Assembly (NCBI GenBank): GCA_950106755.1
Contig: OX467091.1
Coordinates: 12,603,538 to 12,667,537 of the forward strand
Length of the DNA: 64,000 bases
DNA from: Climacium dendroides
Taxonomy: Eukaryota; Streptophyta; Bryopsida; Hypnales; Climaciaceae
Reading direction: 5' to 3'
In this document: positions 1 to 11,195 of the stretch, in pieces
Layout of the letters: every line of letters starts with the position of its first letter
Position numbering within the stretch: position 1 is the stretch's first letter
Notes under the pieces: model-generated
Database searches by the model: none
What the model was told of the DNA's origin: nothing
What the model saw: the letters and a program-made list of their open reading frames with translations, nothing else
Made by a program: the position numbers and the translations under genes

Positions 1-478
1 CAAAATGAAACTCTTCTTCCTTCTTCTGAAAGTCTTGGTACTCAGCTCTGGCTCTCTCACGTGCAAGTAAGGCCATTTCCTCCTCATGTTGCGCTTGGTT
101 CATAGCGCGCTCTTCTCTCCGCTTCTTAACCTTCTCAATCTCGGCCACTCGCTCCCGCTGCCTCTTCTTCTCCGACTTCAAACTCATCTCCGACGGGGTT
201 AGACCATGGTTGATATCCCGCTCAATCTTCTTCCTCCATACGAAGCCCTCCGTGAGGTTCGAGTCGCCGAATGGATTGCTGTCGTTGGAGTATCCTGAGA
301 CGCTCGAGGTCTTCAACCTCTTGGCCACTTTCACGGCCTTTTTGTGCGCTTTCCTGGCTTCGTACTCCCGAAGCTCCTCTTCAGTAAATTTCGGTGAATC
401 ACTCCTTTCACTATCCTCCGAATCAGTTTCTCTTCGTTTCCGTCTCTCCTTCCTCTTCTTCTCTTTTCGATGCCCCAT
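1..478 (-). CDS. CTN: Splicing factor CACTIN, N-terminal part (runs off the window)
   Basis: Reading leftward from the ATG at 478-476 gives 159 uninterrupted codons to the window edge. The first ~20 residues are Lys/Arg-rich (MGHRKEKKRKERRKRR), followed by an acidic Ser-rich patch, then the block GYSNDSNPFGDSNL and FVWRKKIERDI. After that comes a charged helix (KKRQRERVAEIEKVKKRREER) ending in EEEMALLARERARAEYQDF. This order is diagnostic of CACTIN, a conserved nuclear protein that associates with the spliceosome in animals, yeast and plants. The start is set by the first in-frame ATG and by the basic N-terminus typical of plant homologs. The remaining conserved middle and C-terminal cactin domains lie left of the window. 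The start codon lies in the first unit of a ~100-bp tandem repeat that extends into the leader. Identity is from recognised family sequence. Confidence 0.9.
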   Translation of the reverse strand, partial: MGHRKEKKRKERRKRRETDSEDSERSDSPKFTEEELREYEARKAHKKAVKVAKRLKTSSVSGYSNDSNPFGDSNLTEGFVWRKKIERDINHGLTPSEMSLKSEKKRQRERVAEIEKVKKRREERAMNQAQHEEEMALLARERARAEYQDFQKKEEEFHF

Positions 479-880
479 ACCTTCGAGAAAATCAAAAGTA
501 TGAAATTAAAACTACTTTCGCACTCACGAACGTGCTCTGAACCCTAAACCCTAATTCACGAAACGCAGCGTTTTCGATGCCTTGTAGCTCCTAATAAAGG
601 AACGTTTAAAATGGAACTACGTGCTCATGGGCGTGCTCTCAACTCTCAACCCTAATCCACGATTGGCAGCGTTTTCGATGCCCTGTGCCTTCGAAAATGA
701 TTTTCTTTAAAATGCAACTACGTGCTCATCACCATGCTGTCAAACCTAAACCCTAATTCACGCAACGCAGCGTTTTCAATATCTCGAACCTCTGAGAATG
801 TGGAAATTTGAAAATAAAACTACAGCCATAACTGTGCTCTCAACCCCCTACCCTAGTCAACGTACCTCTTCGTGAACGCT
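464..880. repeat. Four-unit ~100-bp tandem repeat covering the CACTIN start and leader
   Basis: The string TTTTCGATGCC starts at 464, 571 and 672, and a degenerate version starts at 773, giving spacings of 107, 101 and 101 bp. Each unit also holds an ACCCTAA-type block and an 'ACGTGCTC'-like block. The first unit contains the CACTIN start codon (CAT on the + strand at 476-478). The other units have lost it, reading CTTGT or CCTGT there. Confidence 0.8.
540..757. promoter_or_regulatory. Telobox-like AAACCCTAA motifs upstream of CACTIN
   Basis: AACCCTAAACCCTAAT lies at 540-555, AACCCTAAT at 648-656 and ACCTAAACCCTAAT at about 744-757, one per tandem unit. AAACCCTAA (telobox) is a known plant promoter and 5'-leader element of translation and cell-division genes. 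A role in CACTIN expression is inference. Confidence 0.4.
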
Positions 881-1239
881 CGCCAACAAGTGTCGATATT
901 TTAGAAGTGCATGAAGAGCAAGCCTGGCAGAAGAGAATCGAGAAGATTTGCTGATTCAATCCGTGCGCTGCGTTCAATCAAGTAGATATCCTAAAAAAGA
1001 AAGAGGAAAGGATTGAAAGCCTAAAGCTCCATACAATGAAATGAAAGCGGCGAAGGCCATAACAGAGGTAAGTTAGTATAGCTCTGCGAAAACCAATTCG
1101 GAAAGAAGCAGATGAACTCCAAAAACAAGTGAGGTCCGCGCGGTTCAGAACGGGACACCCGGTGGCAGTGGGCAAAACCCTTCGTCCATTGGCCTTGGAA
1201 CCAGTGCTTTTTTTTCCTTTCTTTCTGGTGCCAGAAAAA

Positions 1240-1495
1240 ATAATTTGGCTACAAAATGCTAAGAAAAATGCCAAAAAAATTGGATGAAATCGCCAAACAC
1301 TTCAAATTAAAAAAAAAAATTGGATGAAATCACAATATTGTGAATGAAAATAGAATTATAGAGAAGAAATAATTTGGCTACAAAATGCTAAGAAAAATGC
1401 CAAAAAAATTGGTTGAAATCGCCAAAACACTTCAAATTAAAAAAAAAATTGGATGAAATCACTAGATTGTGAACAAAAATTGAATTATAGATATG
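1240..1495. repeat. 128-bp direct duplication
   Basis: A segment beginning AATAATTTGGCTACAAAATG occurs at 1240 and again at 1368, followed in both by the same 'tgccaaaaaaattgg', 'cacttcaaattaaaaaaaa' and 'ttggatgaaatcac' blocks. The second copy continues into the dispersed repeat shared with 51360-51590 and 53770-53980. Confidence 0.75.
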
Positions 1496-1620
1496 TGACA
1501 TGTACCGATGTGATATTTTCTATCCAATATGTGGATGAATGTTGAAATTTGGAGAACCACTTTTGCACTTCTTAAAAAATGAAAACTACTTGAAACCGGA
1601 CCTTTAATTTTACTTTCTGA
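1460..1620 (+). repeat. Dispersed repeat copy with GTGATATTTTCTATCCAATA core
   Basis: The core GTGATATTTTCTATCCAATA followed by TGTG and a gaatgttaaaatttgg-like stretch is shared with 51480-51560 and 53880-53950. All three are preceded by a 'cttcaaattaaaaaa' block and followed by 'acttttgcactt'. No coding capacity is visible. Confidence 0.7.
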
Positions 1621-2261
1621 GAAAGTAAAAAGATGATTACTTAAAAGATGACAACCACTTAAAAATTTGGCGAAGCATTTGTATTTCTACATTGATCCAT
1701 CTTTTGGAAAAAAATCACTTTTCAATCATATTCATGTACTTTTTCATCTAAATTTGGCAACTTCATCCATATTTTTAATAGAAACTAGTGTGCCCTATGT
1801 GATTGTCATAGTCAAAATAAAAATAAAAGTGATTTTCTAATTTTTTAATCCATAAAAACTTTAAGATTCAATATCTTTTCAACCGTGACTCCAAATATCA
1901 CAAAACAAAACCCTTGTACCCCTTCTCATTAAAGGCTTTCTTGATGGTACTAAACATGTGACTAGGAGATGCATGGTCTGGTAGATCTCAATGTAATAAA
2001 CAAAAAAACAAAAAAATATGACCTAACTTAATGGATGGATGGAAATTTTCTAGCAAACAAAGATTAATTTTATGTGGTGAAAAACAAACATTGATTTTGA
2101 AATGGTGCAATTTGATCCCATAGTGCCTCCAAAAGGCTACTTAGAACGTGACGTATGGTAAAATTATACTATAGCATGATCATATCATTACTTTATAACT
2201 ACCACACATATCAAGTGAAAAAGAATTACAGCAATAAACTATTTTTTTACATCCATTCATT

Positions 2262-3700
2262 AAGGTAGGTAGGTTGTTTGTTTGTTTTGTTTTATTTGTT
2301 ATTGTAAGATTTCTTGACCACTATGCATCCCCTGTTCGTATTCTTGGTACTATCAGAAAGCTCTTGATGAGAAAGAGTGTACAAGCTTTGTTTTGTGGCA
2401 TTCGGATCTATAGTGGGAAAATTATGGATTTTTGAATTATTTTTGGTTCTTAAATTATTTTGACTTTTATTTTGATTGTGGCAAAGGCACGGAGCACCCT
2501 AATCTATACCTTAGATGAGTTTGTTTGTTTGTTAGAGCACACTAGTCTATACCTTAAATAAATTTGTTTGTTACAGTGAGATATTTGGAATTGTGAGTCC
2601 CATAATTGCATTCTTGGTACTATTGGTAAGCTCTTTACGGGGAGGGGGGCATGGGCTTGGTTTCATGGCGTTTTGACTGATGGCAAAAAAGATATTGCAA
2701 TTCAAAAAATTTATTAATAAAAAATTAAAAAATTATTTTCACTTTTGTTTTGATTGTAGAGGACACTACAGCAATAGAGGGCACACTAGTAAACACTAAT
2801 ATTCTAAAAATATTCCAAAATTTTGTATTATATGCCTAGGTTATTTGTTTTGTTTATTTGATACACTGAGTCCCCTTGATTGCATTTTTAGTACTAATCC
2901 ATTGGAAAGCTTTCTCTAAGGAAGAAATGCATGGACTTTGTTTTGTGGCATCTAACCCTTTAGTGCAAAAGTTATGGATTTCTAAATTATTTTAGATTAA
3001 AAAATTGAATTATATTATTTTATTTTTAAAAAAATGTAACTTTCACATCACATTACATGTCACAAATGCTACAAAACAAAGCCTTGGCTTGCACTTCTTT
3101 GTGCACAAAGCTCTTTTGATTCATACCAAGAACGCAACCTTTTACACTGCAACAAAGTCTTGCACTCTTTTGTCTATAATTAAAAGATTATATTGAATTT
3201 CATATTGAATTTCATATTGAATTTCAGAGTTTTTATAAATTAAAAATTAGCACAAGGTTCTCTAGTAGTTATTGTAAATTGGTACCTTAAGTTAGGTTGT
3301 TTATTTATTTTATTTGTTACACTAAGATCTCCTAAACCATGTGTCCCTTGGCCACGTTTTGGATTCCATCAAAAAGCTCTTTGCAAGGAGGGATGCATAG
3401 GCTTTTTCATGGCATTTGAACCTTGGGTGTGAAAGTTATGGATTTTGAGTTATTTTGGATCTTAAGTTATACTAAATTATATATCTTTTTGACCTTGCAT
3501 TAACTGGTTGTGTATGTGGTATTGTTGGAAAGTTCTTTTGGAGGAAAGGTGCATAGGATTTGTTTTGTGGCCTTTAAATGTGTAGTATGAGAGTTATTGA
3601 AGTTCAAAATTTTATGATTAAAAAATTAAAAAATTATTTTCACTTTCATTTTGATTGTGGCAATGGCACAAGGCACACAATAATAATAAAAATCAATGGT
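2262..3700 (+). repeat. Cluster of about five degenerate copies of a dispersed repeat
   Basis: Each copy has, in order: a 'aggttgtttgttttg'-like block, a 'gttacactgagat' block, 'tgcattcttggtacta', a 'gaaagctctt' block, then 'tttgttttgtggcat'. The last block falls near 2388, 2658 (degenerate), 2939, 3400 (degenerate) and 3559. A sixth copy lies at 50031-50240. The spacing is irregular, so this looks like repeated insertion or decayed duplication. No protein reads through it. Confidence 0.7.
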
Positions 3701-3831
3701 GGCAACGACAATGAAGTGTTGCATATAGAAACAAATCACTTAGAATGTGCTAAAGAATGACCTACTTGCTTCCCTTGTGATGTATACATTGTTCAATGTG
3801 CTCGTGAGGCTATGCAAGGCATAGGGGAGAC

Positions 3832-4759
3832 TTAACCCCTAAAGTCCCAAGTGTTCCTTCGAGGGACATTTGGAGAGTTCAGGAAGGTTCCTATGAACTC
3901 GATTTTTGGTGATTTTTTAAAAACTTTTTCAAAAGATAGTAAAACTGATTAGTGCTGTGAAGGAATATAATTTTTATTTCAATTGGTGCTTGGGAACAAA
4001 AGTTATGTCATCTTAAATAGAATTTTCACTTCATTGGGTAGAAAAAAAAATCCACAAATAATCGAAATTAAATAAATTTTTTCTCTTATAGGTCTTATTT
4101 TTGTCTACACTTGAAGCTTTGATTCATTCTACTTGGATTAGTGATGTGAAAGTTATAAACAATCATATTTTTAGGCAATCTTAGCATCTTCTTGAAAAAA
4201 TAACTTATGAGATTCATTTTTGAATGCAATTTTTATAATTTTTGAAAAAAAATTGTTTAATAAGGTTAGGTTTGCTTGCAATAACAATCTCATTGTTTGG
4301 ATTATGGTATTTGAATTCCATCTTAGATCTATTAATAATTTAATATTTCATTGAATCTCATACCTACTTCTACTTAATAGTTCTTAAATGAATGAAAATA
4401 AAATGTTTTTCATTTTTCATTTTTTATCCCCCCTCTGAACTCAAATTTTCAACAAATTTTTTTTTAACCTCAAACTCAATATTACAATTTTTTTAGTTAA
4501 AGAGATTTAAAGCCAAAAAATCTAGTCACAAAATGTGGAAAAGAACTTGTTTTTTTCACTTTAAATGCAAATATCTTGCAATCTATACGGTCAATGTTTC
4601 TGAAATTTCTACTACACATTCTTATACTAGTATAGTGCAAGATCCTATGGTTAGATATACCAAAAAAATGAAAATTTCCAGACTTTTGGACCTTGTAATA
4701 GAAATAACAATTTTGAGTGTTTTTTGAAAGAAAAAAAGTCTTGGGACTTTAAAGGTTAA
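3832..4759 (+). mobile_element. ~928-bp non-autonomous DNA element with TTAACCCC termini
   Basis: The left end reads TTAACCCCTAAAGTCCCAAG. The right end reads CTTGGGACTTTAAAGGTTAA, its near-perfect inverse. The interior is AT-rich and non-coding. The same element lies in opposite orientation at 57073-57970: for example, the stretch near 4520-4600 ('gccaaaaaatctagtcac', 'caaatatcttgcaatctata') is the reverse complement of 57235-57320. I see no clear target duplication at this copy. Confidence 0.75.
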
Positions 4760-5683
4760 TTTGGGACAAGAAAACCCTCCAAATAGGACTCTTATTTTGG
4801 AACAAAGGGGATAATATATTTCTATGTTTCCTTGAAGAATGCTCATACAACTCTAGAGGGATCCTAATTCTCATTTGTTCAAAATTAACAATTTTTGATT
4901 GGATGCATAATTGTTGAAAACCAATGATGTGATGCATCCAGAATTATAACTTTTCTTAGGACAATTTTGATACAAAAGAATTATGCCTTATTGAGAAGCA
5001 TGTATTCTAAGTGTTGATTTTGTACAAAAAACAATACCATAACAATGCGATTAAGACTCAATGGATATATTTCTAACTACATTGATTTGTCCTAATAGTG
5101 CCATGTGACGGTAATTTACTAAAGTCACATTGTTCTAAATTAGTGCAAGTTCAAATATTATTGTATCATATCAATTTCCACATGATTGATTTTTTTGGTC
5201 ATGCTAATTTTCTAGGTGATGCTAATTTCCCTCCTCACCACTATACCTAGGTAACCTAGTGACAAAAACAATTAAAAAAAATGCCAAAACGTTACGGTAA
5301 TTATTATTTTGAATTTTTTTTTAAAGGTGAAAACTCAAATTTTGAAAGAATATTCCTATTTAAAGTTGAATGGATTTTTCCGACATTAATTAAATATTTG
5401 GCTTGAAGTTGCTCATACCAGTAGCCGGGCACGGTAATAGGACAAATCAGTGCATGGGCAACGGCGGGCACCGAATTCCGAGGGCCGAGCTTTGGTTCTC
5501 TCTTCTCGCCGACTGTCTGTCTGGGTGCCCATCCAGTCCCTCTCGCTTTGTAAATCCTCTCCATTCCATTTTGCTACCATTTCCCTCGTGGGAGTCTCTG
5601 GCTGAACTTCCTTTCATTTCTTGCCATCACACCATTCGAAGCTACCGAATTCTTTTTTTTGCTGTTTCTGGCTCCTTCCATCG
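4760..5683. other. AT-rich spacer and TPR3-like promoter/leader
   Basis: 4760-5350 shows no gene or repeat I can support. From about 5400 the GC content rises and the sequence becomes the presumed promoter and leader of the TPR gene. A TATTTAAA box lies near 5356. No other landmark is clear. Confidence 0.4.
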
Positions 5684-7684
5684 ATGGAGGCCACTCCCTC
5701 AGCCGCGGCGTCCTTGAAGGACCAAGGAAACGTGCAATTCAAGGCCGCCAATTATCTCAAGGCCGCGGCTCTCTACACGCAGGCCATCAAATTGGACCCC
5801 GACAATGCGGCCCTCTACAGGTAATAAGGACGTGCCCTAATTTTTGTTTTAATTCCTTTCGTGGATGAGCTCAGTGATCGGCTCAGTGAGTTTTCCATCG
5901 TTTGTGTGCAGCAACCGATCGGCGGCTTTTTTGAACTTGGTGAAGTTGACGAAAGCACTCGCGGATGCAGAGATGACGATCAAGTTGAAACCTACTTGGG
6001 AGAAGGTCTTGCTCCTTTTATTTTGTCCGTCTCTTCTGCTAGTGATTTCTTTTTTTCGGATGTTTTCGGGACTGTGCATTGTTGAACTGGTTTTGCTTTG
6101 ACGAATCCTGTTCAATTTAGGGTTTAGGTCTAGTGTGTGTACCTCTATAGCCGTGCACCTGGTTTTCAATTTCTGGCATGCTTGGAGTGGTCGACCTAAA
6201 CCCTAAAACCATGAGTGGCTACTTTCCACTGATGCATTGTGCGTTCTAAAGTGGTTTTCTGGTTACTAGAGGAGCCTGGGTTTAACAAGAACAGGGGTGG
6301 TTGTGTGGACGGGATAGGGTTTCTTCAGGAAAGGATGTGCCTTGGAGGCTATGGAACGCTATGAAGAGGTGATTGTTGTGGCCTGTATGGGTTAGGTCTT
6401 CTCCCTTGCAAACTTCGCTCCAATGACCTAATTCTTGTATGCATAGACGTTGCTGTCAAGAATCGACAAATTCAATTTCATTCTTGTGATTTTGATTGTA
6501 GGCCTTGACCACATACCGAGAAGCTTTGGTTCAAAATCCTCAGAGTTCGGAAGTTGCTACTAAGGTGAAAAGGCTGACACAACTGGTGCGAGAGAAGAAG
6601 CGGAACCAGCAGGACAAGCCAGCCTCCAAAGCCAACGGATCTTCAGCTGTTTCTGAATCGGAGCCAGTACGATTAGACGCGGTACGTGCTCTATTCCCGG
6701 CATAGAGATATGAGTTTTTATCCGGCATTGCTCGTTTCATGGTGACTAATTGATGTGTTGGGGATGTTAGGTCTTGGAGAAGGCCCTTCCTGCAGCAACC
6801 TCTAACGAAACACGAAGTTTTGCCAAAGAAACAATCGAAACAGCATTGGCAGAGTGGAGTGATAATGGAAAGGTAGCTGCTAATGTGCGTTTCTGCTTGG
6901 GTAAAGATGTAGCCAAGGAGATTCTTCCTAATGTTGCTGTGGAAAAGGTATGGGCTTTAACTCTCTTAGGAACACTCTTTTTTATTTTTTCTTTCATTCC
7001 TCGGGTGAGAACGTTTATTCTACAGGTTAGGGGCGATTCCAGGATCATTTTTTTGTAGCAGTAACATCAATGCTATAAGTTTGCACTGGGATGCGCTCTG
7101 GTCTGCCGAATCCTGTAGGTATATGATGTTTCGATTCTCTTGTAATGCTGTGGAGATCCCTCTTCAAAAGTGTTCACTTGTAGTTTCAGCTAATTAATGA
7201 TGGGGGTGTTTCAGGCATTTGAATCTCCTGACACCTTAAACAGCTGTGCGGCATTCTTGCGGCAGTATGTTGTTGATTCATCATCCAGTGCTGCTTGCCT
7301 TATTGTGTCAAAGAAAAGTATTGCGTTTCCTCAGGTAACCTCGCGATCATTTTCGTAGATCTTCTTGGTGCTGTCCTTGCCTTTTTTTGCAAATTAGAGT
7401 GCATTTGTAACCCCTCTTCTATCACTGCAGACGCATAGTTTCCAGAATCAAGAGTCCTCAGTTCATGGTGAATATACCTGGGTTTGCTTTCATAAAAATA
7501 CCTCCACAATCATCACCTGAGTATGCTGTGACAGGTGTGGAAAGGATCTGGGTCAAGGAAATGGAAACATGGGGACACCGATGGCTTCTTTATACAACTA
7601 GAGACATCAACTATTCGCCGTTTATGGTTTGTGTCTTGTATAGTTGAGCGCGGCCGTAACGTCTCCAGGTGCGCTTTCCGGTAA
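5684..7684 (+). CDS. TPR3: TPR-domain protein, Arabidopsis TPR3 (At1g04190)-like
   Basis: Seven exons join in frame: 5684-5820, 5912-6005, 6318-6368, 6502-6681, 6771-6947, 7215-7334 and 7535-7684. All introns are GT-AG and the product is 302 residues. Residues ~8-110 form three tetratricopeptide repeats (LKDQGNVQFKAANYLKAAAL, then SNRSAAFLNLVKLTKALADA, then GFFRKGCALEAMERYEEAL). The middle region is Lys/Ser-rich linker. The C-terminal half has AFESPDTLNSCAAFLRQY and the conserved VWKGSGSRKWKHGDTDGFF box. This order matches the plant TPR3 family, thought to act as a co-chaperone-type TPR protein; the exact role is not established from sequence. The third exon (17 codons) is too short for simple ORF finding and is placed by homology to the family's third TPR. 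The start is the first ATG, immediately before the TPR. The C-terminus ends slightly short of homologs I know. Confidence 0.85.
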
Positions 7685-9984
7685 CTCGTGTTTTCTGTAG
7701 GCATTGCACCTCTTGTGAGGCATCTGATTCATGACCAATATTCAGTATTAAATATCAGGCTCACATTTCAGCACACCTGTAGGGCTCAACATCTCATAAA
7801 AATAAACCTCTTGAATTTGCACGATGATCTTTCTTATTTTTAGTACTTACAATAGGTATTCGAGTCACACAAAGATAGAAACTATGCCTTGTCATGATTG
7901 GGTCTAACCTCGTGACATTCGGACAACATCTGCTGATTGTAGGAACCTGGAGCCGCTGGACATTGATTTACATGCAGTTCTACCGCCGTTGTTCAGATAG
8001 CAAGCTGATGTGACCTTCATAATATTAGTCATTTTTGATAGACACGGCCCAGCCTTAAAGTGATCACTTAGTTTGGGAACAAATTCTGGGATGCTCCCGG
8101 CTTATCCTGGAAAATAGACTTTTATTACGTGGTTAGTGATCGGTTGGCGTAGGCTTATTTCAGATAACACGTGCGAACTATGTTTGGAAAGAGGGAAATA
8201 GGGTAGGGGTGTTTCGTCGAATTTTTATGACGTAGAGTGTGACTGTCAAATTATTGATTTTGCTGAAGTCGCTGAGGCAACTAGATGGCACAAGAGCTTG
8301 TAACAGTATAATCTAGATTGAAGTGTTTCCAAGTTTCGACAATTCGACTGGTATGCTATACTTGAGCAACAACAAGCAATTAATTACTGACAAGGGCTAC
8401 AATCACCATTTATTGCAATTCAGCAGAACCTGACTGGAATTTGGATGAAGAAATAGCGTTTATTTTTATAGCAATTACAAAGAGGAGTGTTTGACATGTA
8501 AGTAGAGAGATTTGAACCAAAAATGAAGAGAGATTCACTTCCCACGTTCACTTGAATAGAGCACCATCAATTGATACTGGGATCACATATAAATCAAGTG
8601 CATCCACATGCTAAATTGTATACAATGAACATCTGCAATGGCAGATTCACATATAGACAATTGTTCTCATAATACATTCTTTTAATATGGAATTGGTTTA
8701 TCATAGTTTTCTTCCCTATTTGTACTCATATTTTAGTTGTTGATATTTAGTCAAAGTTTAAAATGGGTATTCATTCCTTAGGTTCACAATGTGTGAGTCT
8801 TTCTCCCAATGGTTCATCACATGCCATGTAGGCTCATTACCATATTTTCTCTATAAAAATATATTAAAAAAATTCATGCTACAAATATTGTAAAACTCTC
8901 TAGTTGTTCACAAAGTGACAATTATAGAAAAATAATTATAAATAAATTATTATTTTTATCCCACCTCATTTTATAGACAATTTTGACTTACTTTTGGTTT
9001 AATGAGCTTTTAGAGCTTTTGTTGGTGTAGCCAACAAAATGTAGCTCACAGCAAAAAAAGTCCATGTTTCTTTTTTCATGGCATATTATTGTTTTTCATT
9101 GAGGAGGTCCCATCTCATTTATTTCTTTATTAATATGTTGAGATTTTGTCCATTCTACACTAAATCCATGAACAATGCAAAATATTTGTATAAGGTAGCT
9201 TGTCCATGTCTATTTTTGTACAATGAATTGTTACTATAAGAATGAAAAATTGTGCAATGATGAATTGGTGCCAATTTGGGATTTTGATGTATAATTTATT
9301 GAGTGGTTGGGGATTGAGTTTGATTTGGAAGTAGATACAATTTCAATGTAAATAATGTGGAGTTATGAGTAGTGGGACACTTTGTGCAATCCTAGACAAA
9401 TTACATACACCATACTGTTCAAATTAAAGATTTGCATGCCTTCATTTTTGAACTCTATTTGCACCATTACTGTCCAACTTTGTGACATTTAATAACAGTA
9501 CTTATAAACTTCAATAGCACTCTATTGCTATGAGCTTTAAAAAATCATATCTAATTCAATTTAAGTCCAAAAATTATGAACCAAATTGTGATGGATGTAT
9601 CTTCTTCCCTTCTTTCCCTAGAAATTTATTAGAAAATGCTTTGATCTGTATAGAAGAAATCCTAAGTCAATATGCTCTTAAGTGGGTGGTTACTGCACTT
9701 CCTATCTTAAAAAAACAAGTCCTAATAGATGAGCAAAAATATGTGCCTTTATTTTAGAACTATCAACAAGACAATTGATTTCATTACTAACTAAAAATAC
9801 ACCAAACTACCTTTTCCATACTTATTACAATTTTTATTGTTTGTCACATTTATTTGCAACTTCTTCTTATATAATAAGGTATAATGAAGGTACCTATGAC
9901 CAATCAAATAAGCAATTATGGACATGATTAGGAGTAGCAGAAGGCAAAGCAAATATTTTTAGAGGTGCAATGTTAGAATGAGGG
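7685..9984. other. 3' flank and gene-free AT-rich spacer
   Basis: 7685-8000 is probably the 3' untranslated region of the TPR gene. Between 8000 and 9984 I see no coding pattern, RNA gene or recognisable repeat. The open frames there are short and AT-driven. Confidence 0.4.
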
Positions 9985-10370
9985 GGTTGCAAAAACTTTG
10001 GTAATTTTATAGCTTGAATTGAAATTACTATGAATTTCAAAAGGCATAAGTTAGTCTGGACCCATATTCAATGTCTAAAGTCATTCAATTTTGATCATTC
10101 AAGAACTACTTTCCCACTCATTACTTCCTACTTTCTTTCTCACTACTTTTGGAACATGTGTCATAACCTTACTAGTCCCAACCTTGAAAAGGAGCCAAGC
10201 TTTGGTTGGAAATTTGTTCCAAGCTTATGTTGGAAATGACTACACCCTACAAGTTGGGTATGGGTCTTTGGTTGGGGATGGGTGGTACTACCAAGAGCAA
10301 CATTCACAGAATTGGCTAAAATTTGCTCCATTGCTACTTAAAGTTTTCAGTTGCTACATGTACATTGTAT
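9985..10370 (+). repeat. Dispersed repeat, family with 40830-41080 and 58120-58290
   Basis: Shared blocks in order are 'cttgaattgaaattact', 'attcaagaactactttccc', 'gacatgtgtcat'-like, 'ccaagctttggttggaaatt' and 'ctacaagttgggta'. The copies differ by insertions and deletions, as expected of old non-coding repeats. Confidence 0.7.
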
Positions 10371-10635
10371 AAAATCCTTGAAAAAAAAAAAATTTTAGTC
10401 AAGACTACAACAACCAATAGAATTTGATAGCCAATTTGCAACTTCCTCCACATTGGAATTAGCATCTAGAATAGGTAGCCAAAGTTGATGCTTGTTTGTC
10501 TTGAAGGTAGCATATTGCACTAAATTCCATAAACTAGTTCTAGGATCACTGCCTAGGAGTTGGGGTGAAGGACAAAGAACATGTTTGAGAAGGTTGACGA
10601 AAAAAGAAATCTCATCCATTGCAGGGTAGCCAACA

Positions 10636-10835
10636 TCGGGAAAAAGCCCCCCGTTGCGACGGTATTGTTTCAATGCTTGAACAATAGAGTACTAATACTA
10701 TTTTTAGTATTGCAACAATACAATTTCAATGGAGGGTGTACTTTATCCATTGAAAATATACTATTGCAGTATGTTTTTAGTACTCTACTGTTCAAGCTTT
10801 GAAACAATATTGTTGCAATCGGGATACTTTCCCCT
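10636..10835. mobile_element. ~200-bp foldback (MITE-like) element
   Basis: The left arm (GGTATTGTTTCAATGCTTGA, then 'acaatagagtacta') is mirrored by the right arm ('tagtactctactgttcaagc', then TTTGAAACAATATTG). The centre is near 10735. The outermost 'gggaaaaagccccccgttgc' pairs with 'gcaatcgggatactttcccc'. A relative with the same 'taccccctattgcaacaat' end lies at 21149-21370. Confidence 0.75.
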
Positions 10836-11162
10836 ACTGCCGTGGGATGACAGACGATGTGGTATTAAAGAAGGCCGGCGATATTAAAGAGTTATCATCC
10901 ATTCACGTGTAGATGAAGACCGTTGACACCGACGAATGAAACTACCATTTCGTCTCCAGGCAGTGCTCGGAGGGAAACAAAGCCCCGAAGCGCGATTTCC
11001 ATAGCCGCCGAGACTTGTGCAAGTAGCCATTTTATTTTCAAAATTGTACAATATTCTGTGTAGGTGTGCCAATATATCGGAGGATCGTAAGAAGGAAGCG
11101 AATCTTTTTCTTTTATTCTACAGGATTTTTTTTTCAAACTTTTTTCAACCTCCAGGTAAACG

Positions 11163-11171
11163 ATGGAGTAG
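11163..11171 (+). promoter_or_regulatory. Two-codon upstream ORF before the CENP-O-like gene
   Basis: ATG-GAG-TAG lies 33 bp upstream of the chosen start at 11196. If it is in the mature leader, ribosomes would have to reinitiate or scan past it. It also removes the possibility of a longer ATG-started frame here. Confidence 0.35.
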
Positions 11172-11195
11172 TAGAGTGTGGCCGATACGGGAGCT

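Noticed and set aside
540..757. Interstitial telomere from chromosome fusion
   Set aside because: Only one to two CCCTAAA units per site, one site per ~100-bp tandem unit; this fits telobox elements, not a telomere tract.
11178..11195. GTG-started N-terminal extension of the CENP-O-like protein
   Set aside because: The in-frame ATG at 11196 is the normal eukaryotic start; the extra six codons begin with GTG and show no family support.
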